Assembly (NCBI RefSeq): GCF_030817495.1
Contig: NZ_JAUSZK010000001.1
Span: 2,025,001-2,089,000, forward strand
Origin: Streptomyces sp. V3I7
GTDB lineage: Bacteria; Actinomycetota; Actinomycetes; Streptomycetales; Streptomycetaceae
DNA: 64,000 bases
Direction of reading: 5' to 3'
Shown here: positions 9,181-18,090 of the stretch, piece after piece
Numbering within the stretch: position 1 is the stretch's first letter
Layout: the number at the start of each line of letters is the position of its first letter
Translations under genes and position numbers: made by a program
Notes under the pieces: generated by a model
What the model saw: only the letters and a program-made list of their open reading frames with translations
What the model was told of the DNA's origin: nothing
The model's database searches: none

Positions 9181-11826
9181 ATGCCCATGGAACCACCGGA
9201 ATGCCCGGACTGCGGAACGCCCCTGGGGGCGCCTCCACTCACCAGGTGCGTCCGTTGCCGACTGCCGCTGGCCGGGCCGGACGCCTTCGCGTTGTGGCAG
9301 GTCACCACAGAGCTGAGCGCGCTGGACGCACGCAGGCAGTGGCTGGTGCGGCGGCACGGCGAGTTGCTGGCCGCGCTGCGAGCACGCCGGGACGCGCCTG
9401 CGGGCGCGCAGACGGTCGCCCCCGCGGGCGAGACCGGCGGCGCGGTGGGCGGTTCGGCGCGGGAGGTCTCCGCGCCGTCGGCCCGGACCGCGCTGCTGGT
9501 CATCGGCGGAGTGCTGGTGGTCATGGCCGCGCTCGCGTTCACCCTGGTGAGCTGGGGGCGGCTGGGCATCGGCGGGCGGGCCGCCGTTCTGCTCGCGCTG
9601 ACCGTGTGCGCGCTCGCACTGCCCCGTCCGCTGCGGCAGCGGCAGCTCACGGCCACCGCCGAGGCTTCGGCGGCGGTGGGCCTCGCCCTGGTGGTCCTGG
9701 ACGCGTACGCCGCCCGGCAGGCCGGACTCGGGGGCCTGGACCGCGCTGGTACGGCGGGTTACTGGGCGGTGGTCACCGCGCTGACCGCGGCGGGGGCCGC
9801 GCTCTACGGCTGGTGGCAGCGGCTCCGGCTCCCGCTGCCCGCAGGATTCCTGATGGCCCGTCTGCCAGGTCTCCTGGCCACCGCGGCCTTGGGCGGGGGC
9901 GCCCAGGACTACGCGACCGCCATGATCGCCACAGCCGCGGTGGACTTCGCGGTCCTGTACGCCCTCACGGCACACTCCGCCACCGAACCCGCCGCGTTCC
10001 GCGACCGGTTGGGCGGCGAACGAGCCACCGCCACCCTGGTCCTGGGGGTCCGGGCGGTCGCCGGCGGATGGGCGCTGCTGGGTGGGGCGCTCGCGGTGGG
10101 GCACGCGCTGGGCGCCTCGTCGCCGGGCGAGGTGGTACGGGCCTGGGTGCCGCTGGGTCTGCTGACGCTGCTGGGCGGGGCGCTGTGCCGTGGCCTGCGT
10201 GCGGCGCCGTTCGCGTTGCGCGCCGTCGGCGAGTCGGTGGCCGTCGTGGCCGTGATCGTGGCCGTCGGCGCCGGCATGCGGTGCGTCACGCCTTCGGGGT
10301 GGGCGGTGGCCGGGTACGCGGGTACGGCCGCGCTCATCGCGGTGTGGTCGGCGGTGTCCTGTGCGCGGGGCGGCCGGTGGCCGAAGACCGCGAACGGTGG
10401 GCGACCGGCACCACCGACCGGAGCCGCGGCTGCGGTGGGCGAGCTGGCCGCCGCCTCAACCGTGCTGCTGCTGGCCGGAGTTGTCGTTCTGCCGGACCTG
10501 GCACACGCCCTCGTCCGGCCCGCCGCTCACGGCATGGTGCTCTGGTACGACGGTCAACCGTCGCCCTGGAACTGGCAACTCGCGGCCGCACCACTGGTCG
10601 TGCTCTGGCTGGTCGCCTCCGTCCTGGCCGCCATGGCCGTGCTGCGCGCCCGCACCGTCGATGACCGGCACACGGACCGGTGGGCGAACGGGCTGCGCGA
10701 CGCAGCCGCGTTGGCCGCCGTACCCGCGCTGTTCCTGCTGCCGGTGGCACTGGGGCTGCCGTACGCGGGGGTGCTGGCGACCGTCGCCGCGGCGTCCGTG
10801 ATCCTCGTGGTGGACGTCGTACGCCGGCCGGGGGCAGCACTCGGGCCGCGGCTTGTGACGCTGACCGCCACCGGCACTCTGGCCCTGCTGTGGTCTCCGG
10901 CCGACCGGACCGCCGTACTCGCGGTGTGGGGGACCGCCGCCGCGTCGAGTGCCGTACTCGCCCATGTCCTCTCGGCGCCGTCCGCCCCGCCCACCGGGCA
11001 CGCGGCGGCACGCGTGGCGGGTGCGGTCGCCGTCCTCGCCCTGGGCGTCGAGGCGGCCGCGTCCGGAGTCACCGCGGGCCTGCCCTGGCGGGTCACCGCG
11101 TTCGCGGTGCTCGCGGTGGCCGTCCTCGCCGCCTGCGCCGCGGCGGCGTGGCACCGGATCCCGGGGCGCGATCAGGTCTCCACCGCCGTCGAGGGCGCCG
11201 GGTACGCGCCGGTCGCGACCGCCCTCGCGTTGACGATCCCTCACCCCGGCGCGCTGAGCCTCGCCCTCGCCATCACCGGCGTCGCGGGACTGGGCATCGC
11301 GTTGCGCCCGGACCGCCGCCGCGCCGCACTCGCCGGAACGACGCTGCTCATCGCCTCGTCCTGGGTGCGCCTCGCCCTGGCGGACGTCACCGCACCCGAG
11401 GCCTACACGCTCCCGGTCACGGCTGCGGCACTGGTCATCGGTCACCGACGCCGTTCGCGCATCCCGGGCACGGGCTCCTGGCCCGCCTACGGGGCGGGGC
11501 TGACGGCGAGCATGCTCCCCAGCCTCGTCGCCACGTGGAGCGACGGGAACTGGGTGCGCCCGCTGCTCCTGGGCGCGGCCGCCCTGCTCGTCACCCTCGT
11601 CGGGGTACGCGCAGATCTGCAAGCACCGCTGATCGTCGGCGGCGGCGTCCTGATCCTGGCCGGACTGCACGAACTCGCCCCGACCGTGGCCCAGGTGCTC
11701 GGCCTCCTCCCCCGCTGGGTGCCCCTGGCCGCGGCCGGCCTGCTCCTGCTGGCACTCGGAGCCACCTACGAGAAACGTCTCGACGAAGCCCGACGCCTGC
11801 GTGACACGGTGCGCGGCATGGGGTGA
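9181..11826 (+). CDS. Large zinc-ribbon polytopic membrane protein, SCO7613 C-terminal-domain type
   Basis: An 881-residue protein. Residues 1-35 form a Cys4 zinc ribbon (CPDCG and CVRCR pairs), followed by a short Leu/Arg-rich helical stretch (residues 38-70) and then some 20 or more hydrophobic segments running to the end. This arrangement (double-Cys knuckle, helix, many membrane spans) is that of Streptomyces SCO7613-like proteins of unknown function. The ATG at 9181 is preferred over the in-frame ATG at 9145 because the latter lies upstream of the putative -10. There is no ribosome site, so leaderless initiation is inferred. The sequence is strongly Ala/Leu/Val-rich. The transported substrate, if any, is unknown. 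Confidence 0.75.
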   Translation: MPMEPPECPDCGTPLGAPPLTRCVRCRLPLAGPDAFALWQVTTELSALDARRQWLVRRHGELLAALRARRDAPAGAQTVAPAGETGGAVGGSAREVSAPSARTALLVIGGVLVVMAALAFTLVSWGRLGIGGRAAVLLALTVCALALPRPLRQRQLTATAEASAAVGLALVVLDAYAARQAGLGGLDRAGTAGYWAVVTALTAAGAALYGWWQRLRLPLPAGFLMARLPGLLATAALGGGAQDYATAMIATAAVDFAVLYALTAHSATEPAAFRDRLGGERATATLVLGVRAVAGGWALLGGALAVGHALGASSPGEVVRAWVPLGLLTLLGGALCRGLRAAPFALRAVGESVAVVAVIVAVGAGMRCVTPSGWAVAGYAGTAALIAVWSAVSCARGGRWPKTANGGRPAPPTGAAAAVGELAAASTVLLLAGVVVLPDLAHALVRPAAHGMVLWYDGQPSPWNWQLAAAPLVVLWLVASVLAAMAVLRARTVDDRHTDRWANGLRDAAALAAVPALFLLPVALGLPYAGVLATVAAASVILVVDVVRRPGAALGPRLVTLTATGTLALLWSPADRTAVLAVWGTAAASSAVLAHVLSAPSAPPTGHAAARVAGAVAVLALGVEAAASGVTAGLPWRVTAFAVLAVAVLAACAAAAWHRIPGRDQVSTAVEGAGYAPVATALALTIPHPGALSLALAITGVAGLGIALRPDRRRAALAGTTLLIASSWVRLALADVTAPEAYTLPVTAAALVIGHRRRSRIPGTGSWPAYGAGLTASMLPSLVATWSDGNWVRPLLLGAAALLVTLVGVRADLQAPLIVGGGVLILAGLHELAPTVAQVLGLLPRWVPLAAAGLLLLALGATYEKRLDEARRLRDTVRGMG

Positions 11827-12040
11827 GCTTTTGGACACCATCGCCCGCGCCGTCGACTGCCGAGAACGCCGGCCAGGACGGGGAACGGGTGGACGTCTGC
11901 CGTCAACATACGCCTTTGCCTGGCGGCGGTGATCGCTCACCTGGCGGGCTGGCCGCGCCGGCGCTTCCGGGTGGGGATCCCGTGGCTCCGGTCCATTTCT
12001 CGAGGTCTCCTCACCGCCTGGGAAGCCGCGGCGGGCGACG

Positions 12041-12074
12041 GGTGGACGACGGGGTGGACGACGGGGTGGACGAC
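12041..12074. repeat. 12-bp tandem repeat
   Basis: GGTGGACGACGG is repeated head to tail at 12041, 12053 and 12065 (last copy partial) in the 304-bp gap between the convergent membrane-protein and UbiA genes. No gene is convincing in this gap. Confidence 0.85.
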
Positions 12075-12130
12075 TTCCTCCTCGGCGGTCTCGGCAGAAG
12101 GCTTCGGACAAGGCCCACGGGCGCGGCCGG

Positions 12131-12988
12131 TCACGTCATGTCCGCACCGCGAAGCAGAAGCTGGGCCACGGCGATCCCGGCCACCAGGATCGCCGCCCGG
12201 AACGGCCACCGGCTGCCGGCCTGATACGGCACCGCCGTACCCCCTACCGCGACCGATGCGGCCGCCGCCAGTGTCCAGCCCGTGACTCCGACCGCCCCGG
12301 ACGGTCCTGCGACGAGCACGCCCACGGCCGTCAGCATGATGAACGGGGCCAGCCACCGGCAGGCTCGGGGCCCCAGCCGGTGAGGCAGACCGCGGACACC
12401 GGTCGCGAGATCGTCCTCGATGTCGGGAAGGACGTTCACCAGATGAGCTCCGACGCCCAGAAGGGCCCCCGCGGTCACCGCCCACCAGGCGGGCCAGGAC
12501 GACGGATGCAGGCCGAGCGTGACGAAGGGGGGCAGCGAGCCGAAGCCCACGGCGTAGGGCAGCGGGGACAGCGCCGTGTGCTTCAGCCGCAGGTTGTACG
12601 TCCAGCCGGCGGCCACGCCCCCCAGATGTGCCGCTCCCGCGGCGACCCCGCTCAGCAGAGACAGCGGTACGCACAAGCCCAAGGCCGTTCCGGCCGCGCC
12701 GAATGCCGCCCAGCGCGGGATCTCGCCGGTTCCCACCGGCTTGTCGCCGCGCCCGCAGGTCATGTCTCGCTGGGCGTCGGCCGCGTCGTTGCACCAGCCG
12801 ATCGAGAGCTGACCGGAGAGCACGGCCACGGCCACCGCCACGGTCCCGGTCACGCCCCGGCCCGCCACCACGGCAAGGCACGTCACGAACACGGTCACGG
12901 CGACCGCCGGCTCCGGATGACAGGAGCGCAGCAACGCCGGGACACGGTGTGTCGTGTGCGGCAGAGCCCCAGACGGGTGGACGGACAC
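12131..12988 (-). CDS. UbiA-family prenyltransferase
   Basis: An integral membrane aromatic prenyltransferase of about 285 residues. Both Asp-rich prenyl-diphosphate/Mg2+ motifs are present: NDAADAQRD after SIGWC, and DIEDD after VNVLP. Between and after them are about eight hydrophobic helices. LLRSCHPEPAVAVT at the N-terminus is typical of actinobacterial UbiA proteins. The frame stays open to 13138, but codons beyond 13026 would overlap the divergent PKS gene; the GTG at 12988 avoids this, while ATG at 13036 (with GGGGA upstream) is an alternative. Its divergent placement beside a PKS/methyltransferase/FAD operon suggests it prenylates the phenolic product, which is inference. Confidence 0.85.
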   Translation of the reverse strand: MSVHPSGALPHTTHRVPALLRSCHPEPAVAVTVFVTCLAVVAGRGVTGTVAVAVAVLSGQLSIGWCNDAADAQRDMTCGRGDKPVGTGEIPRWAAFGAAGTALGLCVPLSLLSGVAAGAAHLGGVAAGWTYNLRLKHTALSPLPYAVGFGSLPPFVTLGLHPSSWPAWWAVTAGALLGVGAHLVNVLPDIEDDLATGVRGLPHRLGPRACRWLAPFIMLTAVGVLVAGPSGAVGVTGWTLAAAASVAVGGTAVPYQAGSRWPFRAAILVAGIAVAQLLLRGADMT

Positions 12989-13025
12989 GTACGCACGGTA
13001 ATCGCCCGTCCCGGGCGAGGAAGGC

Positions 13026-14180
13026 ATGAACGACATGCGTGTCCCCGTGATCGTCGAGCATGCCCCTTCCCCGCCCGCCGCCCCGCACCGGACGGCCGCG
13101 CCCCCCGCCACGGCGACCACCGTCGCGGCTGTCCGCACCAGGCTGCCGCCGCACCGTTACGCCCAGGAGGACCTCACCGAGCCGATCGGCGAGCTGTGCC
13201 TGGCCCCGGGCGCGGACCGCGCCGTGCTGCGCCGCCTCCACGCGTCCGCCGGGGTGCGTACACGTCATCTCGCCCTGCCGATCGAGCAGTACGCCCTTCT
13301 CGGCGACTTCGGGGACAGCAACGACGCGTGGATGACGGCGGCCCTCGAACTCGGCGAGGAAGCACTCACCGGCGCGTTGCGCGAGGCGGGACTCGGACCG
13401 GCCGATGTCGACCTGCTGGTCTGCGCCTCCATCACCGGTGTCGCCGCTCCTTCGCTCGACGCCCGGCTGGCCGGACGCATCGGAATGCGGCCCGACGTCA
13501 AGAGACTTCCCGTGTTCGGCCTCGGCTGTGTCGCGGGCGCCGCCGGCCTCGCCCGGGTGCACGACTACCTTCGCGGACACCCCGAGGACACCGCCGTGCT
13601 GCTCACCGTCGAACTGTGCTCACTGACGCTCCAGCAGGGCGACGCCTCCCGGGCCAACCTCGTCGCCGGTGCCCTGTTCGGCGACGGCGCGGCGGCGCTC
13701 GTCGCACGGGGCGGTGACTGCGCCCGAGGGGACACGGCCGGGCCCTTCGTGGTCGCCACGCGCAGCTGCCTGTTCCCGGGCACCGAACAGCTCCTGGGCT
13801 GGGACATCGGCGCAGGCGGATTCCGGGTCCTGATCGATGCCGGTGTCCCCGGCTTCGTCAGGGACCACTTCGGCCGGCACGTACGTGCCTTCCTGACCGA
13901 ACACGGCCTGACCACCGACGACATCGGGACCTGGGTGTGCCACCCGGGAGGCCCCAGGGTCCTCTCCGCGCTGGCCGACGCCCTCGGCCTGCCCGGCAAT
14001 GCCCTGGACCCCTCATGGCGCTCACTCGAAACGGTGGGGAACATGTCGTCCGTGTCCGTGCTGCACATCCTGCAGAGCATCCGGGAGTCCGAGTCCCGTC
14101 GTCCCGAGCCCGGCACGTGGGGGCTGATGCTGGCGATGGGCCCGGGATTCTGCTCCGAACTCGTCCTGTTGCGCTGGTGA
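13026..14180 (+). CDS. Type III polyketide synthase (chalcone-synthase superfamily), SrsA-like
   Basis: A 384-residue thiolase-fold ketosynthase. The catalytic triad reads Cys168 (FGLGCVAGAAG), His306 (VCHPGGPRVL) and Asn339 (GNMSSVSVLH). Such enzymes extend an acyl-CoA or acyl-ACP starter with malonyl-CoA to give resorcinol or pyrone phenols. ATG at 13026 sits directly behind GAGGAAGG; ATG at 13035 has better spacing (10 nt from AAGG) and may be the true start. The gene is followed by an ICMT-like methyltransferase and an FAD oxidoreductase, the same order as S. griseus srsABC for methylated phenolic lipids and quinones. That parallel is family knowledge; the product here is unknown. Confidence 0.9.
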   Translation: MNDMRVPVIVEHAPSPPAAPHRTAAPPATATTVAAVRTRLPPHRYAQEDLTEPIGELCLAPGADRAVLRRLHASAGVRTRHLALPIEQYALLGDFGDSNDAWMTAALELGEEALTGALREAGLGPADVDLLVCASITGVAAPSLDARLAGRIGMRPDVKRLPVFGLGCVAGAAGLARVHDYLRGHPEDTAVLLTVELCSLTLQQGDASRANLVAGALFGDGAAALVARGGDCARGDTAGPFVVATRSCLFPGTEQLLGWDIGAGGFRVLIDAGVPGFVRDHFGRHVRAFLTEHGLTTDDIGTWVCHPGGPRVLSALADALGLPGNALDPSWRSLETVGNMSSVSVLHILQSIRESESRRPEPGTWGLMLAMGPGFCSELVLLRW

Positions 14181-14187
14181 GGGCCTC

Positions 14188-14703
14188 ATGCCGTGGTACG
14201 CGCTTGTCGTCCTCGCAGTAGCCGCCGAACGCGTCGCCGAACTCGTCGTGGCACGGCGCAACGCGGCGTGGACCTTCTCCCGCGCCGGAGTGGAGCACGG
14301 CCGTGACCACTACCCCGTCATGGTCGCCCTGCACATGGCTCTGCTCGCCTGCTGCCTGCTCGAACCCGCGCTCGCCGGCCGGCCGTTCCTGCCGGTTCTG
14401 GGGTGGCCCATGCTGGCGTTCGTCGTCCTGGCCCAGGCCCTGCGCTGGTGGTGCGTGACCGCACTCGGCCCGTACTGGAACACCCGGGTCATCGTCGTTC
14501 CCGGAGCGCGGCTGGTCGGCGCCGGGCCCTACCGTTTCCTGCGCCACCCCAACTACCTCGCGGTCGTCGTGGAGGTCGCCGCGCTGCCCTTGGCGCACTG
14601 CGCATGGTTGACCGCCACGGTGTTCACCGTGGCCAACGCGGTGCTGCTCACCGTCCGGGTGCGCTGCGAGAACGCGGCCCTCGCCCAAGCGGCACCCGCG
14701 TGA
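14188..14703 (+). CDS. Isoprenylcysteine carboxyl methyltransferase-family protein, SrsB-like
   Basis: A 171-residue membrane methyltransferase with four to five hydrophobic helices. The family signature GPYRFLRHPNYLAVVVE lies in the C-terminal half; RHPNY forms part of the SAM/carboxylate site in ICMT and PEMT relatives. The start is 7 bp after the PKS stop, and its own stop overlaps the next start (GTGA), so the three genes form an operon. In srs-type operons this enzyme O-methylates the alkylresorcinol ring. Here the same role is inferred from context. Confidence 0.88.
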   Translation: MPWYALVVLAVAAERVAELVVARRNAAWTFSRAGVEHGRDHYPVMVALHMALLACCLLEPALAGRPFLPVLGWPMLAFVVLAQALRWWCVTALGPYWNTRVIVVPGARLVGAGPYRFLRHPNYLAVVVEVAALPLAHCAWLTATVFTVANAVLLTVRVRCENAALAQAAPA

Positions 14704-15734
14704 GCGGCGGCGGCCACGACCTGCTGATCGCCGGCGGCGGACCCGCCGGTCTCGCCACCGCCCTGCACGCTGCGCGCGCCGGTCTCGACACCGTCATCGC
14801 CGAGCCGCGCCGGGCGCCGGTCGACAAGGCGTGCGGGGAGGGTCTGATGCCCGGTGCCGTCCGCTCTCTCGCCGCCCTGGGGCTGGAGGTCCCCGGCCAC
14901 CCGATCGCCGGCATCCGCTATGTACAGGGCCACCGCCAGGTCCAGGCCGCCTTCCGCGACGGCCCCGGCACCGGTGCGCGCCGCACCGACCTGCACGGCA
15001 TCCTGCACCGGGCCGTGCTGGCGGCCGGGGTGCCCGTACTGCCCCTGCGGGTGGAGCAGGTACGGCAGGACGCCACCGGCGTGACCATTCCCGGGACGGG
15101 GCTGCGCGCCCGGTGGCTGGTCGCCGCGGACGGCCTGCACTCACCCGTGCGCCGCTGCCTGGGCCTGGAGGTGAAGACCCGGGGCGTACCTCGTTACGGG
15201 CTGCGCCGGCACTACGCGGTGCCCCCGTGGTCGCCGTATGTGGAGGTGCACTGGGGAACGCACACGGAGGCGTACGTCACCCCGCTCGGGCCCCGGCTCG
15301 TCGGCATCGCCGTGCTGACGACCCGGCGAGCCCCCTTCGCCACCCATCTCGAGCACTTCCCCGAGCTGGCCGGCCGCCTCCCCTCGCAAGCGGCCGTCAC
15401 CGCGGTGCGGGGCGCCGGTCCGCTGCGTCAGAGAGTCCGCGCCCGAGCGCACGGGAGGGTACTGCTCGTCGGCGACGCGGCCGGTTACATCGACGCGCTG
15501 ACCGGTGAGGGCCTCGCCCTCGCCCTGACCGGCGCCGAAGCCCTGGTCACCAACCTGTGTCGTGGCACGCCCAGCCGGTACGAAACCGACTGGGCGAACG
15601 CGACCCGCCGACATCGGCTCCTGACCGAACTGCTGGTAAGAGCCCGTCAGCAGCCCGTGCTCGCCCCGCACATCATGCCCACCGCAGCACGCCTGCCACG
15701 CCTGTTCAGGGCAGCCGTCAACGCGTTGGCCTGA
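14700..15734 (+). CDS. FAD-dependent oxidoreductase, SrsC / geranylgeranyl-reductase-like
   Basis: A 344-residue group-A flavoprotein. The N-terminal LLIAGGGPAGLATALHAARA is the FAD Rossmann loop, LVAADGLHSPVRR holds the DG motif and GDAAGYIDALTGEGLALAL the GD motif. It begins at GTG overlapping the stop of the methyltransferase gene. Such proteins hydroxylate phenols or reduce prenyl chains. In srs-type pathways the homologue hydroxylates the resorcinol so that it oxidises to a quinone. With a UbiA partner nearby, reduction of a prenyl chain is a second possibility. Confidence 0.88.
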   Translation: MSGGGHDLLIAGGGPAGLATALHAARAGLDTVIAEPRRAPVDKACGEGLMPGAVRSLAALGLEVPGHPIAGIRYVQGHRQVQAAFRDGPGTGARRTDLHGILHRAVLAAGVPVLPLRVEQVRQDATGVTIPGTGLRARWLVAADGLHSPVRRCLGLEVKTRGVPRYGLRRHYAVPPWSPYVEVHWGTHTEAYVTPLGPRLVGIAVLTTRRAPFATHLEHFPELAGRLPSQAAVTAVRGAGPLRQRVRARAHGRVLLVGDAAGYIDALTGEGLALALTGAEALVTNLCRGTPSRYETDWANATRRHRLLTELLVRARQQPVLAPHIMPTAARLPRLFRAAVNALA

Positions 15735-15794
15735 GAACCAGGTCCTCTTAACTGGTCGGGTCCTTCACGTACACGGCAGCGATCAATCGGCGCA

Positions 15795-16179
15795 TCACAG
15801 CACCTTCGCAACGACGTGAGCGTCCGGCGTGTGCATTACCGGCATCCCGACCGCTGCGCCCTTGGTCCAGATCTGAACCGGATCATCCTGAACGCCTCGG
15901 GTGATGATCAGCCCCGGAGCCTCCTTCCGGATGATCTCCGGGTTCGACCCCCCGCGACAGCACCAGCACCAGCACCAGCACCTCCGCCGTCACACCCAGC
16001 ATGGTCTGCGCCCACTTCTCCCGCTCCGGCGGCACCAGAATCCACAGATCCTCCGGCAACGCCTTGCGCGGCTTGCCGTCCACCCGCACCTGCGCCTTGT
16101 AGAACGTCACCGGCGGCAGGGAGTAGTTACCCCGAACCACGTTGATCTGCTGCGGAGTCAGCGTCGCCGTCGGTGTCAT
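15795..16179 (-). pseudogene. Frameshifted remnant resembling the C-terminal part of a phage major capsid protein
   Basis: From ATG at 16179 the frame encodes LTPQQINVVRGNYSLPPVTF and later EDLWILVPPEREKWAQTMLG. After an (GTGCTG)-rich stretch coding VLVLVLVL it runs into a G6 tract (15948-15953), after which the natural continuation (SNPEIIRKEAPGLIITRG, then IWTKGAAVGMPVMHTPDAHV) lies in another frame, ending at 15795. Removing one G joins both into about 127 codons. The closing motif resembles the end of tailed-phage capsid proteins, but that match is from memory and moderate. A sequencing error could mimic this. Confidence 0.45.
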
Positions 16180-16283
16180 CGACGGGCTCACCCCCCGATG
16201 AGTACGCTTGTCTGGGCAGTCTCCGGCGATCAGTGCCGGGGCGAAGATCATGATGAGCGGTCTGAGACAAGTGCGGGGTGTCG

Positions 16284-16514
16284 ATGGTCTATCTGGTGCT
16301 GACCGCGCTCGCAGTCATATCCATCGTGGCGGCCGCAGCGACCGTTCTGATCCGCCGCGACCGGCGTCGGATGGACTCCAGCCCGGAGGCTCAGCGAATC
16401 GAAGCGGCGGCTACCAGAGGCATCCGCGACGCGCGCCGCCAGGCTCACGCTTATCAGCATTTCAACGATGCCAGCGGCGTCAGCGCCCTGCGGGATCGAG
16501 ACTCACTCCAGTAG
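16284..16514 (+). CDS. Small single-span membrane protein
   Basis: A 76-residue protein: one transmembrane helix (VYLVLTALAVISIVAAAATV, residues 2-21), then a basic stop-transfer segment (RRDRRR) and a charged helical tail. The ATG at 16284 has GCGGGG about 7 nt upstream; GTG at 16278 is an alternative. The family is not recognised. Confidence 0.5.
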   Translation: MVYLVLTALAVISIVAAAATVLIRRDRRRMDSSPEAQRIEAAATRGIRDARRQAHAYQHFNDASGVSALRDRDSLQ

Positions 16515-16810
16515 GGCTTGGCATGCCGACGGACGAGCACCTGGGGAATTGCGTGAACTTTTCCCTGGGGAATTACGCGACGTCCACAACTGGATCGGCC
16601 ACCGCGAACCCGATGCCTCTGGGCTCCAGCTCATTGCTGCCACAGCGTCCGCCTACCTGGCTGCCATGCCCCACATCCTTGACGCGCTGTCTGAAGTAAC
16701 TGGCGCCCACGCCTTCCGCGTTGTCAACTTCCCCCTGCAAACTGGTCAACGCGTCAAGATCAACCCATTGAACATGTAGCCACCGCAAACCGCCTGACTC
16801 CGCACCCCCG

Positions 16811-16852
16811 AACGCCCTCTGTACGGCCCCGCGCGGGCTGTGCAGGGGGCGT
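16811..16852. terminator. Imperfect stem-loop, likely terminator of the GntR remnant
   Basis: AACGCCCTCTGTACGGCCC pairs with GGGCTGTGCAGGGGGCGTT with several G-T pairs. It lies just after the stop of the minus-strand UTRA gene at 16869. The stretch 16515-16810 has an uncertain plus-strand frame (16468-16779) that I do not call as a gene. Confidence 0.5.
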
Positions 16853-16868
16853 TTCGTCGTGCCCGGGG

Positions 16869-17261
16869 TCAGTCGTCCAGGTCGATACGGAAGTCGACGA
16901 TCGTGGTGTCGCCGCGGCGGACGATCGGGTGCGCGACCTCGATGACGCGGCCGGTGTCGGCGATGTGTTTGCGGGTGTACCGCAGGACGGGGACGCCGGT
17001 GCCTATGCGGAGCGTCGCCGCCTCCAGCTCGGTCGGCATGCCCGCGGTGAACGACTCCGTGATCTGGCTGATGCGGATGCCGAGGCTGGCCATCTGCGCC
17101 CTGGTGCCGCCCGGCCAGGGCTCGTTGATGGGGTCGGCTACCGGTGTCCCGGCGACGTCGGACCAGCGCACGCAGGACGTGCTCATCTGGGTGGGCTGGT
17201 CGTTGTCGTAGAACACGAAGTGCCGCGCGAGCAGCGCCGCTACAGTCGCCCCCGTCCTCAC
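16869..17261 (-). pseudogene. GntR-family regulator lacking its helix-turn-helix domain (UTRA domain only)
   Basis: The 130-codon frame carries HFVFYDNDQPTQMSTSCVRW, then PVADPINEPWPGGTRAQMAS and GVPVLRYTRKHIADTGRVIE, the usual UTRA effector-domain layout of Streptomyces GntR/HutC (KorSA-like) regulators. A full-length protein should have a winged-helix domain of about 70 residues and a linker before this. Instead, the sequence upstream is the leader of the divergent methyltransferase. It is therefore 5'-truncated, consistent with recombination next to the tRNA attachment site. Confidence 0.75.
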
Positions 17262-17308
17262 GGCACCCCGAGGGCGGGGGCTCCCGCATCCCGACGAGAG
17301 GAACCGCT

Positions 17309-17962
17309 GTGCTCGTACCGCACGACATCCCGGCCGAGACCGAACTGTGGGACGCCTTCGCCGAGTCGGCGTTCAAGGCCGACGCCGAGCCGTCGTTCTG
17401 CTGGACGCAGTACGCCGGCCACGGGCCCGGCCCCGAAATGCTCGGCTCCCCGGAGTCGGTGCTGGAGATCGGCTGCGGCACCGGCCGCGCCCTCGCACAC
17501 CTCGCGCAGCAGGGCATCAAGACCACAGGCGTCGACCTGTCGCCGCGCATGGTGCAGTTCGCGGGCGAGCGCTGGGCGCCGCTCGGAGTACGGATCGAGC
17601 AGGGCGAGATCCTCGAATGGCTCACCACCAACGAGAGCCGCTACGACGCCGTCTACAGCATCTTCGGAGCCGCCTGGTTCACCGACCCGTCCCGCCTCGT
17701 CCCGCTCGTGCATCAGCGCCTGGTGCCGGGCGGCGTGTTCGTGTTCTCCCAGCCGCCGGCGATCCCGGGCGCCTACGGCCCGCAGGGCATGTACAAGGGC
17801 GGCTTCGCAGGGAAGGCCATGTTCACGTACCGGTACAGCTACCGGCCTGCAGTGTGGGAGCGGCACCTCCTCCGGGCCGGCTTCGCCAAGGCCAAGGCGG
17901 AAGTCGTCGAGGCGCCGAAGCCGGGCCACATCGGGACGCTGATCGTCTCCGCGACCGCCTGA
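17309..17962 (+). CDS. Class I SAM-dependent methyltransferase
   Basis: A 217-residue Rossmann methyltransferase. Motif I VLEIGCGTGRALAHL and post-I TTGVDLSPRMVQFA bind SAM, and YDAVYSIFGAAWFTDPSRLV and LVPGGVFVFSQPP are motifs II/III. The GTG at 17309 follows GAGAGGAA by 6 nt. It resembles stand-alone small-molecule methyltransferases often found beside GntR regulators in Streptomyces mobile islands. The substrate is unknown. Confidence 0.85.
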   Translation: MLVPHDIPAETELWDAFAESAFKADAEPSFCWTQYAGHGPGPEMLGSPESVLEIGCGTGRALAHLAQQGIKTTGVDLSPRMVQFAGERWAPLGVRIEQGEILEWLTTNESRYDAVYSIFGAAWFTDPSRLVPLVHQRLVPGGVFVFSQPPAIPGAYGPQGMYKGGFAGKAMFTYRYSYRPAVWERHLLRAGFAKAKAEVVEAPKPGHIGTLIVSATA

Positions 17963-18090
17963 CCCATCACCGCTCGAAGGCCCCGGCCGGACGCCGTTCC
18001 GGTCGGGACCGCTCCATGTCTTGATCGTCTGCCTTTCGGGCCGGCAGCGGGCCAGCAGCGGGCCAGCTAATGATCTCCAGAGACGCGAAA

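Noticed and set aside
11937..13580. 547-codon minus-strand frame across the UbiA and PKS genes
   Set aside because: It overlaps both well-supported genes in other frames; the VVHP repeats come only from the 12-bp DNA repeat.
16468..16779. 103-codon plus-strand frame after the small membrane protein
   Set aside because: No recognisable domain, no ribosome site, and overlap with the previous gene; it could be a gene remnant but cannot be supported.
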